Below are positions 11,371-19,761 of a stretch of DNA of 64,000 bases, one piece after another. The notes under the pieces were generated by a model. It worked only from the letters and a program-made list of their open reading frames with translations, made no database searches and was not told where the DNA came from. The number at the start of each line of letters is the position of its first letter. Positions within the stretch are counted from its first letter, which is position 1. Origin of the DNA: Ramlibacter alkalitolerans (lineage in GTDB: Bacteria > Pseudomonadota > Gammaproteobacteria > Burkholderiales > Burkholderiaceae_C); assembly GCF_016722765.1 (NCBI RefSeq), contig NZ_JAEQND010000005.1, positions 336,470-400,469 on the forward strand. The letters are read 5' to 3'. Both the position numbers and the translations under genes were made by a program.

Positions 11371-12258
11371 TCAGTGCTTCGACGCTTCCACCAGCTGCAG
11401 CACCAGCGGGTGATGGATGCGCCGCTCCGCCGAGATCAGGTGGAAGTGCTCCACCACCTCCGGGGTTTCGCCGAGCAGGCGCATGCGCTTGTCCTGCAGC
11501 AGTTCCTCCTGCGACCAGCGCGAAGCAGGGAAGGCGCCCATGCCGCTGCGGCCGAAGGCGGCGAGCAGGGCGCTGTCCTCGAACTCGCCGGCGATGTGCG
11601 GGCGCAGGCCCTGGCGCTCGAACCACTGGTCCAGCCGCGCGCGCACGGCGGCATGGTGCGTGGGCAGCAGCACCGGCAGCTCGCCGAGGCAGGCGGGGAA
11701 GGGCTGCCGGCACTTCCTTGAGACCTCGGCCGGCGCGTACCAGGCCATCGGCGCCTCGCCCAGTGCATGGCCGTACAGGCGCAGGTTGGGATTGGGCGGC
11801 GCCGGCCGGTCCGACAGCACCGCGTCGAGCCGGTGCAGCGCGAGGTCCGCCAGCAGGCGATCGAATTCGTCCTCGTGGCACAGCAGGCGCACGCGCGCAT
11901 CCTCCAGCGCCGGCTGCAGCAGGTGCCGCACCACCAGCTTGGGCAGGCCGTCGGAGATGCCCACGGCCAGCCGCAGCCCCTGGCCGGTGGCGGCGTCGCG
12001 CACGGCGGCGGGCACCTGTTCGCCGAGCTGGAAGATCTGGTCGGCGAGCGCCATCGCCGCCACGCCGGCCTCGGTCAGCACGATGCCGCGGCCGGACGGC
12101 TTGAACAGGGAATATCCCAGCGACTGCTCCAGCGCGCGCACCTGCGCGCTCACCGTCTGCACCGCCATGTCCAGCCGCTGCGCCGCGCGCGCCATGCCGC
12201 CTTCCTTCGCGACGACCCAGAAGTAGTGCAGGTGGCGGTAGTTGAGGGGCGTGGACAT
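11371..12258 (-). CDS. nhaR: LysR family regulator, NhaR type
   Basis: A 295-residue LysR-type regulator. The N terminus MSTPLNYRHLHYFWVVAKEG is the hallmark of NhaR, with the winged helix-turn-helix running to about residue 65 (RAAQRLDMAVQTVSAQVRAL). The effector domain follows (LAVGISDGLPKLVVRHLL). In E. coli NhaR activates the sodium/proton antiporter gene nhaA in response to sodium; no antiporter is adjacent here, so the target may be the divergent MFS gene, whose start lies 52 bases away. Family call strong; regulon inferred. Confidence 0.8.
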   Translation of the reverse strand: MSTPLNYRHLHYFWVVAKEGGMARAAQRLDMAVQTVSAQVRALEQSLGYSLFKPSGRGIVLTEAGVAAMALADQIFQLGEQVPAAVRDAATGQGLRLAVGISDGLPKLVVRHLLQPALEDARVRLLCHEDEFDRLLADLALHRLDAVLSDRPAPPNPNLRLYGHALGEAPMAWYAPAEVSRKCRQPFPACLGELPVLLPTHHAAVRARLDQWFERQGLRPHIAGEFEDSALLAAFGRSGMGAFPASRWSQEELLQDKRMRLLGETPEVVEHFHLISAERRIHHPLVLQLVEASKH

Positions 12259-12310
12259 GGGGGGGAGTGTGCCGCGGAGGGCCGACCCGCAGCTCCACTA
12301 TGCTGCGCAC

Positions 12311-13513
12311 ATGACGGTGAACCCGCAGCCCTCCGCTTCCCTCGCCCAGCGCTCGCTCTGGTCCGTCTTCCTGCCCCTGCTGCCCTTCATGCTGTCGGTG
12401 TTCGACGGCTTCCTGGCCATGGGGATGGCGCTGCCGGTGCTGCCACGGCACGTGCACGACGTGCTGGGGCAGGGCACGGTGATGGTGGGCGTGGTGATGG
12501 GATGCCAGTACGCATCCTCGCTGTTCGGGCGGATGTGGGCCGGCGGTCTGTCGGATGCACGCGGGCCGCGGCGGGCGGCGCTGTGCGGGCTGGCAACCGC
12601 CTGCGCGGTGGGCCTGCTGTACCTGGCTTCGGCGCCGCTCGCGCTGTCGTCGCCCGCGCTGTCGCTCGGCCTGCTGATGGTCGGGCGGCTGCTGACCGGG
12701 ATCGCCGAGAGCTTCCTCGTCACGGGCACCATGGCCTGGGCCCTGGCGCGCGTCGGCACCATGCACGCGGGCAAGGTGTTCGGCTGGATCGGCGTGGCGC
12801 TGTTCGGCGGGCTGGCGATCGGGGCGCCGATCGGCACGGCGCTGAACGCGCAGTTCGGCCTTGCCGGCGTCGCCTGCGCGGTGCTGGCCGCCGGGCTGGT
12901 CGGCCTGGCCGGCACCAGCTTCATCGCGGCCGCGCCGCCCAGCCTGCACGCGCGGCTGCCCTTCTTCGACGTGCTCAACGCGCTCAAGCTGCCTGGGCTG
13001 GGCCTGACCCTGTGCTGCGTCGGCTACGCGATGATCAACACCTTCGCCGTGCTGCTGTTCGTGCAGCGCGGCTGGGAGGGCGGCGCCTTCGCGCTCACCA
13101 GCATGGGCGCGGGCTTCATCGCGGCCCGGCTGCTGGTGGGGCACCTGCCCGACGTGGTCGGCGGCGCCCGCGTGGCGCTGTACTGCGTGCTGGCCGAGGC
13201 CGTGGGCCTGGCGTTGATCTGGGCCGCGCCGCACCCGGCGCTGGCGTGGCTGGGCGCCGCGCTCACCGGCGCCGGCTACGGCATCGGCTTCCAGGGCTTC
13301 GGTGTCGAAGCGGTGAAGCGCTCGCCGCCGCAAAGCCGGGGCGCGGCGATGGGCGCGTATGTGCTGTTCCAGGACATCACGATGGGCATCGCGCCGCCGC
13401 TCAACGGCTGGCTGGCCCGCGTCGCCGGTCTCGATGCGGTGTTCCTCGGCGGGGCGGTGGGCGCGCTGGGTGCGGCACTCGTCGCGGCGCTGATCCTGCG
13501 CCAGCGCGGCTGA
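12311..13513 (+). CDS. MFS transporter (YhhS/AraJ-like)
   Basis: A 400-residue major facilitator with about twelve hydrophobic segments. The first cytoplasmic loop contains GRMWAGGLSDARGPRRA, a good match to the MFS motif A (GxxxDxxGRR). The segment SLWSVFLPLLPFMLSVFDGF starts the first membrane helix. It resembles YhhS-type arabinose efflux-like permeases whose substrates are poorly known. It is divergent from the NhaR-type regulator with a 52-base gap, suggesting local control. The start at 12311 was preferred over 12242 because the extension overlaps the regulator start. Confidence 0.85.
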   Translation: MTVNPQPSASLAQRSLWSVFLPLLPFMLSVFDGFLAMGMALPVLPRHVHDVLGQGTVMVGVVMGCQYASSLFGRMWAGGLSDARGPRRAALCGLATACAVGLLYLASAPLALSSPALSLGLLMVGRLLTGIAESFLVTGTMAWALARVGTMHAGKVFGWIGVALFGGLAIGAPIGTALNAQFGLAGVACAVLAAGLVGLAGTSFIAAAPPSLHARLPFFDVLNALKLPGLGLTLCCVGYAMINTFAVLLFVQRGWEGGAFALTSMGAGFIAARLLVGHLPDVVGGARVALYCVLAEAVGLALIWAAPHPALAWLGAALTGAGYGIGFQGFGVEAVKRSPPQSRGAAMGAYVLFQDITMGIAPPLNGWLARVAGLDAVFLGGAVGALGAALVAALILRQRG

Positions 13514-13649
13514 GGCAGGCCCGCGGCAGCCGGCCGGAATGGCCGGGCGGCGCGCCACCGCAGAGCGCGCCCCTTTGCTAGGATGGTTCATTGCGCCGCT
13601 TTCACCTGCCGGGCCGAAGGTTTGAGCGAATCCGGATGGAGGGTCTGCC

Positions 13650-15134
13650 ATGGATGAAGCCGCAGCCGACGGCTCGTTGCGGTCGACGGGTGTCCCCGGG
13701 CTGGACGGCATCCTGGGCGGCGGCCTCACGCCGCACCGCATCTACCTGATCGAGGGCGAGCCCGGCGCCGGCAAGACGACCACCGGCCTGCAGTTCCTGC
13801 TCGAGGGCGCGCGGGCCGGCGAGAACGTCGTCTACATCAGCCTGGCCGAGACGCGCGACGAACTCACCGCCGTGGCCGCTTCCCACGGCTGGGACATCAG
13901 CGGCATCCACGTGCACGAGGTGCTGCCCGACGAGGACCTGCTCGGTGCCAGCGACCGGCCCATGTTCCACGCCTCGGAAGTGGAGATGGCGGACACCCTG
14001 CGCACCATCCTGCAGGTGGTCGAGGACCGCAAGCCCTCGCGCGTCGTGCTGGACTCGCTGTCCGAGCTGCAGCTGCTGGCGGACACGCCGCTGCGCTACC
14101 GGCGCCAGGTGCTGGCGCTCAAGAAGTTCTTCTCGCACCGCCACTGCACGGTGATGCTGCTGGACGACCGCACCGCCTCCGCGGCCGGCGACCTGCAGGT
14201 GCGCAGCATCGCGCATGGGGTGATCCAGCTCGAACACACGGTGAAGGACTACGGCACCGAGCGGCGCCGCCTGCGCATCGTGAAGCACCGCGGGCGCGAC
14301 GTGGTCGGCGGCCTGCACGACTACAACCTGGTGCGCGGCGGCATGGTGGTCCATCCGCGGCTCGTGGCTGCCGACACGCGCAGCATCCAGGCCCGCGAGC
14401 AGCGCACCACCGGCCTGCCGCAGCTCGACTCGCTGCTGGGTGGCGGCATCGAGGAGGGCACCAGCACGCTGATCGTGGGCCCGCCGGGGTCGGGCAAGTC
14501 GTCCCTGGCGGCGCAGATCGCGGCGGCGGCCACCACGCACGGCGATCGGGCGGCGATGTTCCTGTTCGAGGAGACGGCCAGCAGCGTGCTGCACCGCGCC
14601 GACGGCATCCAGCAGCCCCTGCGCGACGCGCTCGCCGGCGGCCTGCTGACGATGCAGCAGGTCGACCCGGCGGAGCTGTCGCCAGGCCAGTTCTCGGCGG
14701 CGGTGGCAGCCGCCGTCGCCAGCGGCGTGAAGGTGGTGGTGATCGACAGCCTCAACGGCTACCTGAACGCGGTGCCGGAGGAGCGCTTCCTTTCCATGTA
14801 CCTGCACGAGCTGCTGACCTACCTGGCGCAGCACAAGGTGGTGACGCTGCTGGTGGCCGTGCAGCAGGGCATGCTGGGGGGCAACATGAGCAGCGCACTG
14901 GACGCCAGCTACGTGGCCGACAACGTCCTGATGCTGCGCTACTTCGAGCTCGCGGGCCAGGTGCGGCAGGCCATCTCCGTCTTCAAGAAGCGCGGCAGCG
15001 GCCACGAGCGCACGATCCGCGATTTTTCGCTCACCTCCGCCGGCATCCACGTGGGCGAGATCCTCAGCGGCTACCGCGGCGTGCTGAGCGGGGTGCCGGT
15101 GCCGGTGGAACCACACCCTGCCGGCGCGCCCTGA
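13650..15134 (+). CDS. KaiC-like (RAD55 family) double ATPase
   Basis: A 494-residue protein with two RecA/KaiC-type modules. The first has STGVPGLDGILGGGL and Walker A GEPGAGKT at residues 36-43, with Walker B near RVVLDSLSEL. The second has TTGLPQLDSLLGGGI and Walker A GPPGSGKS near residue 277, with KVVVIDSLNGYL as Walker B. Such proteins share the KaiC fold but lack the cyanobacterial clock partners; they often pair with histidine kinases. The stop codon overlaps the start of the kinase gene (TGATG), so the two are translationally coupled and probably act together. Output unknown. Confidence 0.85.
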   Translation: MDEAAADGSLRSTGVPGLDGILGGGLTPHRIYLIEGEPGAGKTTTGLQFLLEGARAGENVVYISLAETRDELTAVAASHGWDISGIHVHEVLPDEDLLGASDRPMFHASEVEMADTLRTILQVVEDRKPSRVVLDSLSELQLLADTPLRYRRQVLALKKFFSHRHCTVMLLDDRTASAAGDLQVRSIAHGVIQLEHTVKDYGTERRRLRIVKHRGRDVVGGLHDYNLVRGGMVVHPRLVAADTRSIQAREQRTTGLPQLDSLLGGGIEEGTSTLIVGPPGSGKSSLAAQIAAAATTHGDRAAMFLFEETASSVLHRADGIQQPLRDALAGGLLTMQQVDPAELSPGQFSAAVAAAVASGVKVVVIDSLNGYLNAVPEERFLSMYLHELLTYLAQHKVVTLLVAVQQGMLGGNMSSALDASYVADNVLMLRYFELAGQVRQAISVFKKRGSGHERTIRDFSLTSAGIHVGEILSGYRGVLSGVPVPVEPHPAGAP

Positions 15135-16654
15135 TGGACGAAACGGTCCTGGTCTTCACCGGCTCGCCGCGCGAGGGCGCGACGGCGTGCCGCGTGCTGG
15201 CCTCGGCCGGGATTGCCGCGGCCGTGGCCGCCGATGGCGGGGAACTGCACGCGCGGCTGGCCGAAGGCATAGGCGCCCTGCTGCTGGTCGAGGAAGTGCT
15301 CGCCGACGGCGTGCTGGATGCGCTGACGCAGCACGTCGCCGCGCAGCCCGCCTGGTCGGACCTCCCCATCCTGCTGATGACGCGGCGCAGCGCCGAATCG
15401 CCCGAACTGCGGCTGGTGTTCGAGCGGCTGGGCAACGTGACGCTGCTGGAGCGGCCGGTGCGCACCATGACGCTGGTCAGCGCCGCCCGCTCCGCCTTGC
15501 GCGGGCGCCACCGCCAGTACGAGGTGCGCGCCCTCAACGAGCGCAAGGACCAGATGCTCGCCACGCTGGCGCACGAACTGCGCAATCCGCTGGCGCCGAT
15601 CCGCAACGTCGCCGAGGTGCTGCGCCGGCGCTATCCGGCACCGGAAACCGGCAAGCTGCTGTCGATCGTGGACCGCCAGCTCAGTCACCTCACGCGGCTG
15701 GTCGACGACCTGCTCGACGTGGCGCGCATCAACAGCGGCAAGCTCGAACTGCGGCGCGCGCACACCAGCACGGCCGACGTGGTGCAGCACGCAGTGGAGA
15801 TCGCCACCGACGCCCTGACCGCGCGCTCGCACCGCCTCGTGGTGGAGCAGCCGGAGCCCGAGGTGCTGCTGGGGGACCACGTCCGCCTGGTGCAGAGCGT
15901 GGCCAACCTGCTGGTGAATGCCGCCAAGTTCACCGCCCCCGGGGGCGAGATCCGGCTGCGCGTGCGCACGCAGGGCGAGGTGGCGGAGTTCGCGGTGAGC
16001 GACAACGGCCGCGGCATCGCGCGGGAGGAACTGGACGCGATCTTCGCCATGTTCCGGCAGTCGCGCCTGCCGGGGGAGCCCTCGACCGGGCTCGGGCTGG
16101 GCCTGCACCTGACGCGCGCCTTCGCCGAACTGCACGGCGGCAACGTGCGCGCGCACAGTGCAGGCCTGGGCCACGGCAGCGAATTCACCGTGTCGCTGCC
16201 GATCGTGGTCCGGCCGGCGCCCGCGGCGGAGCCCGGGCCGCAGGCGCAGTCGCAGCCGCGGCTGCAGAAGGTGCTGGTGGTGGACGACAACGTCGACGCC
16301 GCCACCACGCTGGAAACGGTGCTGAGCCTGGCGGGCTTGCAGGTGGCGGTGGTCCACGACGGCGCGGCGGCCGTGCAGCACGTGTGCCGCGAAGCCGTGG
16401 ACGCGGTGGTGATGGACATCGGCATGCCCGTCATGAACGGCTATGAAGCCGCACGCGAGATCCGGCGCCTGCTCGCGGACCGCCGGCCGCTGCTGGTCGC
16501 GCTCACCGGCTGGGGCCAGTACGCCGACAAGGCGCTGGCGGCCGATGCCGGCTTCGACTTCCACTTCGTCAAGCCGCTGGCGATCGCGGACTTGCTGGCC
16601 TGCCTGTCGGCGCCGCGCGCGCAGACCGCGGCGTGCGGCGAAGATTCGGCCTGA
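15134..16654 (+). CDS. Hybrid sensor kinase with degenerate N-terminal receiver
   Basis: A 506-residue soluble kinase. Residues 1-125 look like a receiver domain whose phospho-acceptor region reads ALLLVEEVL, so the usual Asp is missing. HisKA follows with LATLAHELRNPLAPIRN (phospho-His near residue 146), an ATPase domain with DNGRGI and TGLGLGLHL boxes, and a C-terminal receiver with VMDIGMPVMNGYEAA (acceptor Asp near residue 428). No membrane segment is seen. The start overlaps the KaiC-like gene stop, which suggests that the ATPase regulates or reads this kinase. No DNA-binding regulator is adjacent. Confidence 0.87.
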   Translation: MDETVLVFTGSPREGATACRVLASAGIAAAVAADGGELHARLAEGIGALLLVEEVLADGVLDALTQHVAAQPAWSDLPILLMTRRSAESPELRLVFERLGNVTLLERPVRTMTLVSAARSALRGRHRQYEVRALNERKDQMLATLAHELRNPLAPIRNVAEVLRRRYPAPETGKLLSIVDRQLSHLTRLVDDLLDVARINSGKLELRRAHTSTADVVQHAVEIATDALTARSHRLVVEQPEPEVLLGDHVRLVQSVANLLVNAAKFTAPGGEIRLRVRTQGEVAEFAVSDNGRGIAREELDAIFAMFRQSRLPGEPSTGLGLGLHLTRAFAELHGGNVRAHSAGLGHGSEFTVSLPIVVRPAPAAEPGPQAQSQPRLQKVLVVDDNVDAATTLETVLSLAGLQVAVVHDGAAAVQHVCREAVDAVVMDIGMPVMNGYEAAREIRRLLADRRPLLVALTGWGQYADKALAADAGFDFHFVKPLAIADLLACLSAPRAQTAACGEDSA

Positions 16655-16729
16655 GACGCTCGCGCGGACTGCACGCGGCCGGGCCTTTTTCCCACGCCGC
16701 CGGCCTTGCAGGCAGAGCAAGGTGGGACC

Positions 16730-16960
16730 ATGGTCCACACACGCTACACCCGCAGCTCGGGACTCTGCCTCACCTACGACATCTCCGCCAGCGAGCGGGG
16801 CAGCTACAGCGTCTGGCTGGGCGACAAGGAACTGATGCGCGGCCAGGATTCGCTCACCGCCCGCGGCAAGCGCTGCGCGCCCAACAAGCGCAAGGCCGCC
16901 GGCGCGATCCACGAGGCGAAACTGGCGATCGAGAGCCTGAGCGGCATGCCCGAATGCTGA
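16730..16960 (+). CDS. Small protein of unknown function
   Basis: A 76-residue protein beginning MVHTRYTRSSGLCLTYDIS. The central YSVWLGDKELMRG and the C-terminal helix AAGAIHEAKLAIESL suggest a compact mixed fold. An AAGGTGGGA site lies just upstream, supporting the ATG at 16730 over the TTG at 16706. I know of similar proteins in Burkholderiales only as hypothetical. It is the first of a run of small genes with strong ribosome sites. Confidence 0.65.
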   Translation: MVHTRYTRSSGLCLTYDISASERGSYSVWLGDKELMRGQDSLTARGKRCAPNKRKAAGAIHEAKLAIESLSGMPEC

Positions 16961-17157
16961 GGGCATACCCGCAACGGGATGCGCCTCCCAATGAGGTACC
17001 ATGGGCCTGCCCGACGTGATCAAGACGTCAACCAGGCCTCTTCCCTTCCCGCCGCTGCCGGCGAGTCGTTGTCGAATCCCGCACCGTTGATCTTCTTGGC
17101 GTGTCGCACCGCGCTGGCGCGTCGCCGCGCGGTTTTCGCAGAAGGACAAGGAGACTC

Positions 17158-17403
17158 ATGGCACCCAGGCATCACGACCCCGTGACGGTCGGCAAATACC
17201 TCGTATCGCCCATCATCCGGCTCCTGGACAACGGCTGGTACGCCTGTTCCGTGTCGATCCGCTCCGGCCGCGGCCAGCAGACCACGGACCGCGTGCTGCG
17301 CCTCACCCGGCTGTTCCGCGATGCCGTCACGGCGGCGGACTATGCCCTGGCCGAAGGCCTGCAGTGGATCGTCGGCACGCGCGGAGCCGTCCGCCCCGCC
17401 TGA
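17158..17403 (+). CDS. Small protein of unknown function
   Basis: An 81-residue protein, MAPRHHDPVTVGKYLVSPII then LLDNGWYACSVSIRSGRG, with a final helix containing YALAEGLQWIVG. AAGGAGACTC precedes the start. It resembles small Burkholderiales proteins of unknown role that carry an S-I-R-S-G motif. No signal peptide or membrane segment. It lies 36 bases before another small gene on the same strand, so they may be cotranscribed. Confidence 0.7.
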   Translation: MAPRHHDPVTVGKYLVSPIIRLLDNGWYACSVSIRSGRGQQTTDRVLRLTRLFRDAVTAADYALAEGLQWIVGTRGAVRPA

Positions 17404-17439
17404 TACTGAGCGCAACCAGCCGACAAGGAGGACTGCACG

Positions 17440-17610
17440 ATGGCCAAACCCAACTACGGTTTCGAGAAGCGGCAGCGCGAGCTGGCCAAGAAGCGCAAGA
17501 AAGAGGAAAAGGCCCTGAAGAAGGCCTCGCCCGGCGACGCCAACGAGAACGACCCCGCCTCGCCCGCCCCGCCGGCCGAAGGCGCAGCGCCCCAGCAGCC
17601 GCAGGAGTGA
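17440..17610 (+). CDS. Very small Lys-rich protein
   Basis: A 56-residue protein starting MAKPNYGFEKRQRELAKKRK, with a Lys/Glu-rich N-terminal helix and a Pro/Ala-rich tail ending in QPQE. AAGGAGGACT lies just upstream, an excellent ribosome site, so translation is likely. Similar short proteins are common as hypothetical in Betaproteobacteria. The basic helix could bind nucleic acid, but this is a guess. The next gene starts four bases after the stop. Confidence 0.7.
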   Translation: MAKPNYGFEKRQRELAKKRKKEEKALKKASPGDANENDPASPAPPAEGAAPQQPQE

Positions 17611-17614
17611 GGCG

Positions 17615-17827
17615 ATGCCCCCGCGCACACCGGTGAAGGACGACGTCAAGACCCGGATCCGCTCCGGGGGGCTGCGCTACGAATCCAAGTCGGTCGGCAC
17701 GGCCTTCCCGGGCGCCTACGGCGCCACCATGAGCTGCTTCCACTGCGGCCGCCACATGCCGCGGTCGCGCCTGGTGGCCTTCAAGTTCGCCGGCGCGCAG
17801 CAATACCGCTGCCGCGACGGCTGCTAG
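17615..17827 (+). CDS. Small putative zinc-ribbon protein
   Basis: A 70-residue protein with CFHCGRHM in the middle and CRDGC at the end, giving two Cys pairs that could hold one zinc ion. It follows the 56-residue gene after four bases and is probably in the same operon. The N-terminal part (VKTRIRSGGLRYESKSVGT) has no recognised domain. Function unknown. Confidence 0.65.
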   Translation: MPPRTPVKDDVKTRIRSGGLRYESKSVGTAFPGAYGATMSCFHCGRHMPRSRLVAFKFAGAQQYRCRDGC

Positions 17828-17851
17828 CCCTCGGGGCTCCCCCCGGGGCTA
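17825..17851. terminator. Hairpin spanning two convergent stop codons
   Basis: TAGCCC and GGGCTA arms with an inner GC-rich stem and short loop span the stop codons of the small plus-strand gene and the facing minus-strand gene. There is no T run, so termination by this hairpin alone is uncertain. Confidence 0.4.
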
Positions 17852-18037
17852 CTTCGCCGCCTGGGCCGCAGGCGCGGCCTGCGGGCCGTGCGCGGCCGGC
17901 ACCAGCTTCGTCACCACGAACACGACGGCGAGCACCACCGCCACCCCCAGCACGATCCAGCGCACGCCCAGCCCCCGCGGCTCCGGCGGCACGAAGCCGC
18001 GCGTGCGGTCCTCCTGGTCCTCGACGATCTCGTTCAT
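17849..18037 (-). CDS. Small single-pass membrane protein
   Basis: A 62-residue protein. The N-terminal 25 residues are charged (MNEIVEDQEDRTRGFVPPEP), followed by one hydrophobic segment (VRWIVLGVAVVLAVVFVVTK) and an Ala/Gln-rich tail. The charged stretch before the membrane segment has no signal-peptidase site, so it is likely an inner-membrane anchor protein. A GGAGGGCG site lies upstream. Function unknown; convergent with the putative zinc-ribbon gene. Confidence 0.6.
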   Translation of the reverse strand: MNEIVEDQEDRTRGFVPPEPRGLGVRWIVLGVAVVLAVVFVVTKLVPAAHGPQAAPAAQAAK

Positions 18038-18493
18038 CCTGCGCCCTCCTCCCTCGCGGGTGTGATCCCTCGTTGGCCGCATTAGGACAGCGCACGCAAG
18101 GCCAGCGCAAGCACGCCGGCGCGCCGCGTGGGCGATCCGCCACATCGCGCGGGGCGCCAACTTTTTTTTCACGCCGAAAGCCTGTGGAGCGTTCCGGCAC
18201 AACCTGGACCTTATCCACATCGGCGGCCGCGCCGGCCAGGTTGTCCAAGTTTGTAGGACAGCTCCGACGCACGGCTGCCCACAGGGGTCGAGCATCCGCA
18301 GGTGCCTGTGGCCACAAGGCAAAAGTGCGGTTGTCCACAGATCGGTGCGGTCCTTATCTACTACCACTACCTTTCAGGAAATACCTTCAATACCAAGTCC
18401 GGGGAACCGCAGGCAGGGCGGCGCAAGGGGGGCTTGAGTCCTGGCGCGCTTGGCGTACATTGCGCCCCTTCACGAACGAACGGAGGGGATCCG
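18038..18493. other. Non-coding region with DnaA-box-like sites, inverted repeats and an AT-rich patch
   Basis: No coding sequence is supported in these 456 bases. It contains an exact TTATCCACA at 18211-18219, a one-mismatch TTGTCCACA at 18331-18339, and weaker relatives near 18183, 18275 and 18307. Inverted repeats pair ACAACCTGG (18199-18207) with CCAGGTTGT (18236-18244) around the exact box, and CCACAGG (18279-18285) with CCTGTGG (18305-18311). A T8 run is at 18162-18169. From about 18353 to 18400 the sequence is roughly two-thirds A/T, unlike its surroundings. This layout resembles a DnaA-binding site such as an origin or a DnaA-titrating or reactivating locus, but could also be a regulatory region for nnrU. 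Confidence 0.5.
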
Positions 18494-19078
18494 ATGCTCA
18501 CGCTGGTGGCGGGACTGGTGCTGTTTCTCGGCGCCCATTCCGCGCGCATCTTCGCCGAGGGCTGGCGCGCGGCCATGATCGCCAGCGTCGGCGACAAGCC
18601 GTTCAAGGGCGTGTACTCGCTGGTGTCGATCGCCGGCTTCGTGCTGGTCGTGGTCGGCTACGGCCTGGCGCGGCAGAGCCCGGTCGTGATGTGGAGCCAG
18701 CCGCCGGTGTGGACGCGCCACCTCGCCGCGCTGCTGACGCTGCTCGCCTTCGTGCTCGTGGCCGCGGCCTACGTTCCGGGCAACCAGCTCAAGGCGAAGC
18801 TGCACCACCCGATGATCCTCGGCGTGAAGGTCTGGGCAGTGGCGCACCTGCTGGCCAACAACACGCTCGCCGACCTGGTGCTGTTCGGATCCTTCCTCCT
18901 GTGGGCGGTGCTGGACTTCCGGGCCGCGCGCCAGCGGGATCGCGCGCAGGGCACGGTGTATCCCGCCGGCAGCGTCCCGCGCACGGCCGTTGCCGTCGTG
19001 GCGGGCGCCGTGGCCTGGGCGGTGTTCGCGTTCTGGCTGCACCGGGCGCTGATCGGGGTGAGCCCGATGGGGGTGTAA
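18494..19078 (+). CDS. nnrU: NnrU family membrane protein
   Basis: A 194-residue integral membrane protein with five or six hydrophobic segments, starting MLTLVAGLVLFLGAHSAR. The conserved KLHHPMILGVKVWAVAHLLAN region and GHSARIF-like N terminus define the NnrU family (related to isoprenylcysteine methyltransferase-like membrane proteins), first linked to nitrite and nitric oxide reduction in denitrifiers. No denitrification genes are nearby here, so its role may be more general. The upstream in-frame extension to 18302 looks non-coding. Confidence 0.85.
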   Translation: MLTLVAGLVLFLGAHSARIFAEGWRAAMIASVGDKPFKGVYSLVSIAGFVLVVVGYGLARQSPVVMWSQPPVWTRHLAALLTLLAFVLVAAAYVPGNQLKAKLHHPMILGVKVWAVAHLLANNTLADLVLFGSFLLWAVLDFRAARQRDRAQGTVYPAGSVPRTAVAVVAGAVAWAVFAFWLHRALIGVSPMGV

Positions 19079-19204
19079 GGCCCAGCGCGCAGGAGGAGCG
19101 CCTGCCTCGGCCCGCGCTGCGTCTTCGCCTGCAGTTCGTCGACCCGGGTGGCGCTGCCGGCGCAAACCTCTACCATCGGGGGTCACCCGCATCAGAGTTC
19201 ACCC

Positions 19205-19597
19205 ATGCAGCATCTTCCCGCGCTCGCGCACGTCTCCATCGGCACCAACGACTTTCCGCGCGCCAAGGCCTTCTACGACGCGGTGCTGGCCACGCTGCAG
19301 ATCGAGTGCCTGGAAGACACCGAGGACGGTTCCGGCTACGGCCGCAGCGCGCCGGAGTTCTGGGTCGGCTTTCCCCATGACGGAGCCGACGCGGCACCCG
19401 GCAACGGCGTGCACGTGTGCTTCCGCGCCCACTCGGTGGAGGAGGTGCAGGCCTTCCACGCGAAAGCGCTCGAGATGGGCGGCCAGGACGAAGGCAAGCC
19501 GGGGCTGCGGCGCGAATACGCCGACAACTATTACGCGGCTTTCGCGCGTGACCTGGATGGGAACAAGATCGAGGCGGTGTTCTTCGTGGCGCAGTGA
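19205..19597 (+). CDS. VOC (glyoxalase/dioxygenase superfamily) protein
   Basis: A 130-residue protein with two beta-alpha-beta-beta-beta half modules: LAHVSIGTNDFPRAKAFYDA at the N terminus and FARDLDGNKIEAVF at the C terminus. The metal-binding His/Glu positions (HVSIGT and IEAVF) are present in the expected places. Many such small VOC proteins are of unknown substrate. The start at 19205 was preferred over 19148, whose extension overlaps non-coding sequence. Repeat A2 follows immediately. Confidence 0.8.
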   Translation: MQHLPALAHVSIGTNDFPRAKAFYDAVLATLQIECLEDTEDGSGYGRSAPEFWVGFPHDGADAAPGNGVHVCFRAHSVEEVQAFHAKALEMGGQDEGKPGLRREYADNYYAAFARDLDGNKIEAVFFVAQ

Positions 19598-19605
19598 AAC
19601 GGGGA

Positions 19606-19641
19606 CCCTCACCCCGGCCCTATCCCGCAAGCGGGAGAGGG
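19606..19641. repeat. Repeat family A, copy 2
   Basis: CCCTCACCCCGGCCC followed by a CCCGCAAGCGGG hairpin and GAGAGGG. It lies in the gap between the VOC gene and the SDR gene, both on the plus strand. Confidence 0.8.
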
Positions 19642-19761
19642 CGCAAAACTGCTGAGGCATCGGCGATCCCCTAGAAAGCACCACGCCCGGGCCCGGACCT
19701 GTCCGACAAGGGGGCGCTGGCGGCGTTCGCAGAATGGGTTCATCCACGGAGGAAGAAACGT

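Noticed and set aside
13602..15116. A 504-codon minus-strand frame
   Set aside because: It mirrors the KaiC-like gene and shows only low-complexity composition.
18302..18493. N-terminal extension of NnrU
   Set aside because: The extra residues do not resemble the family, and the stretch contains DnaA-box and AT-rich sequence.
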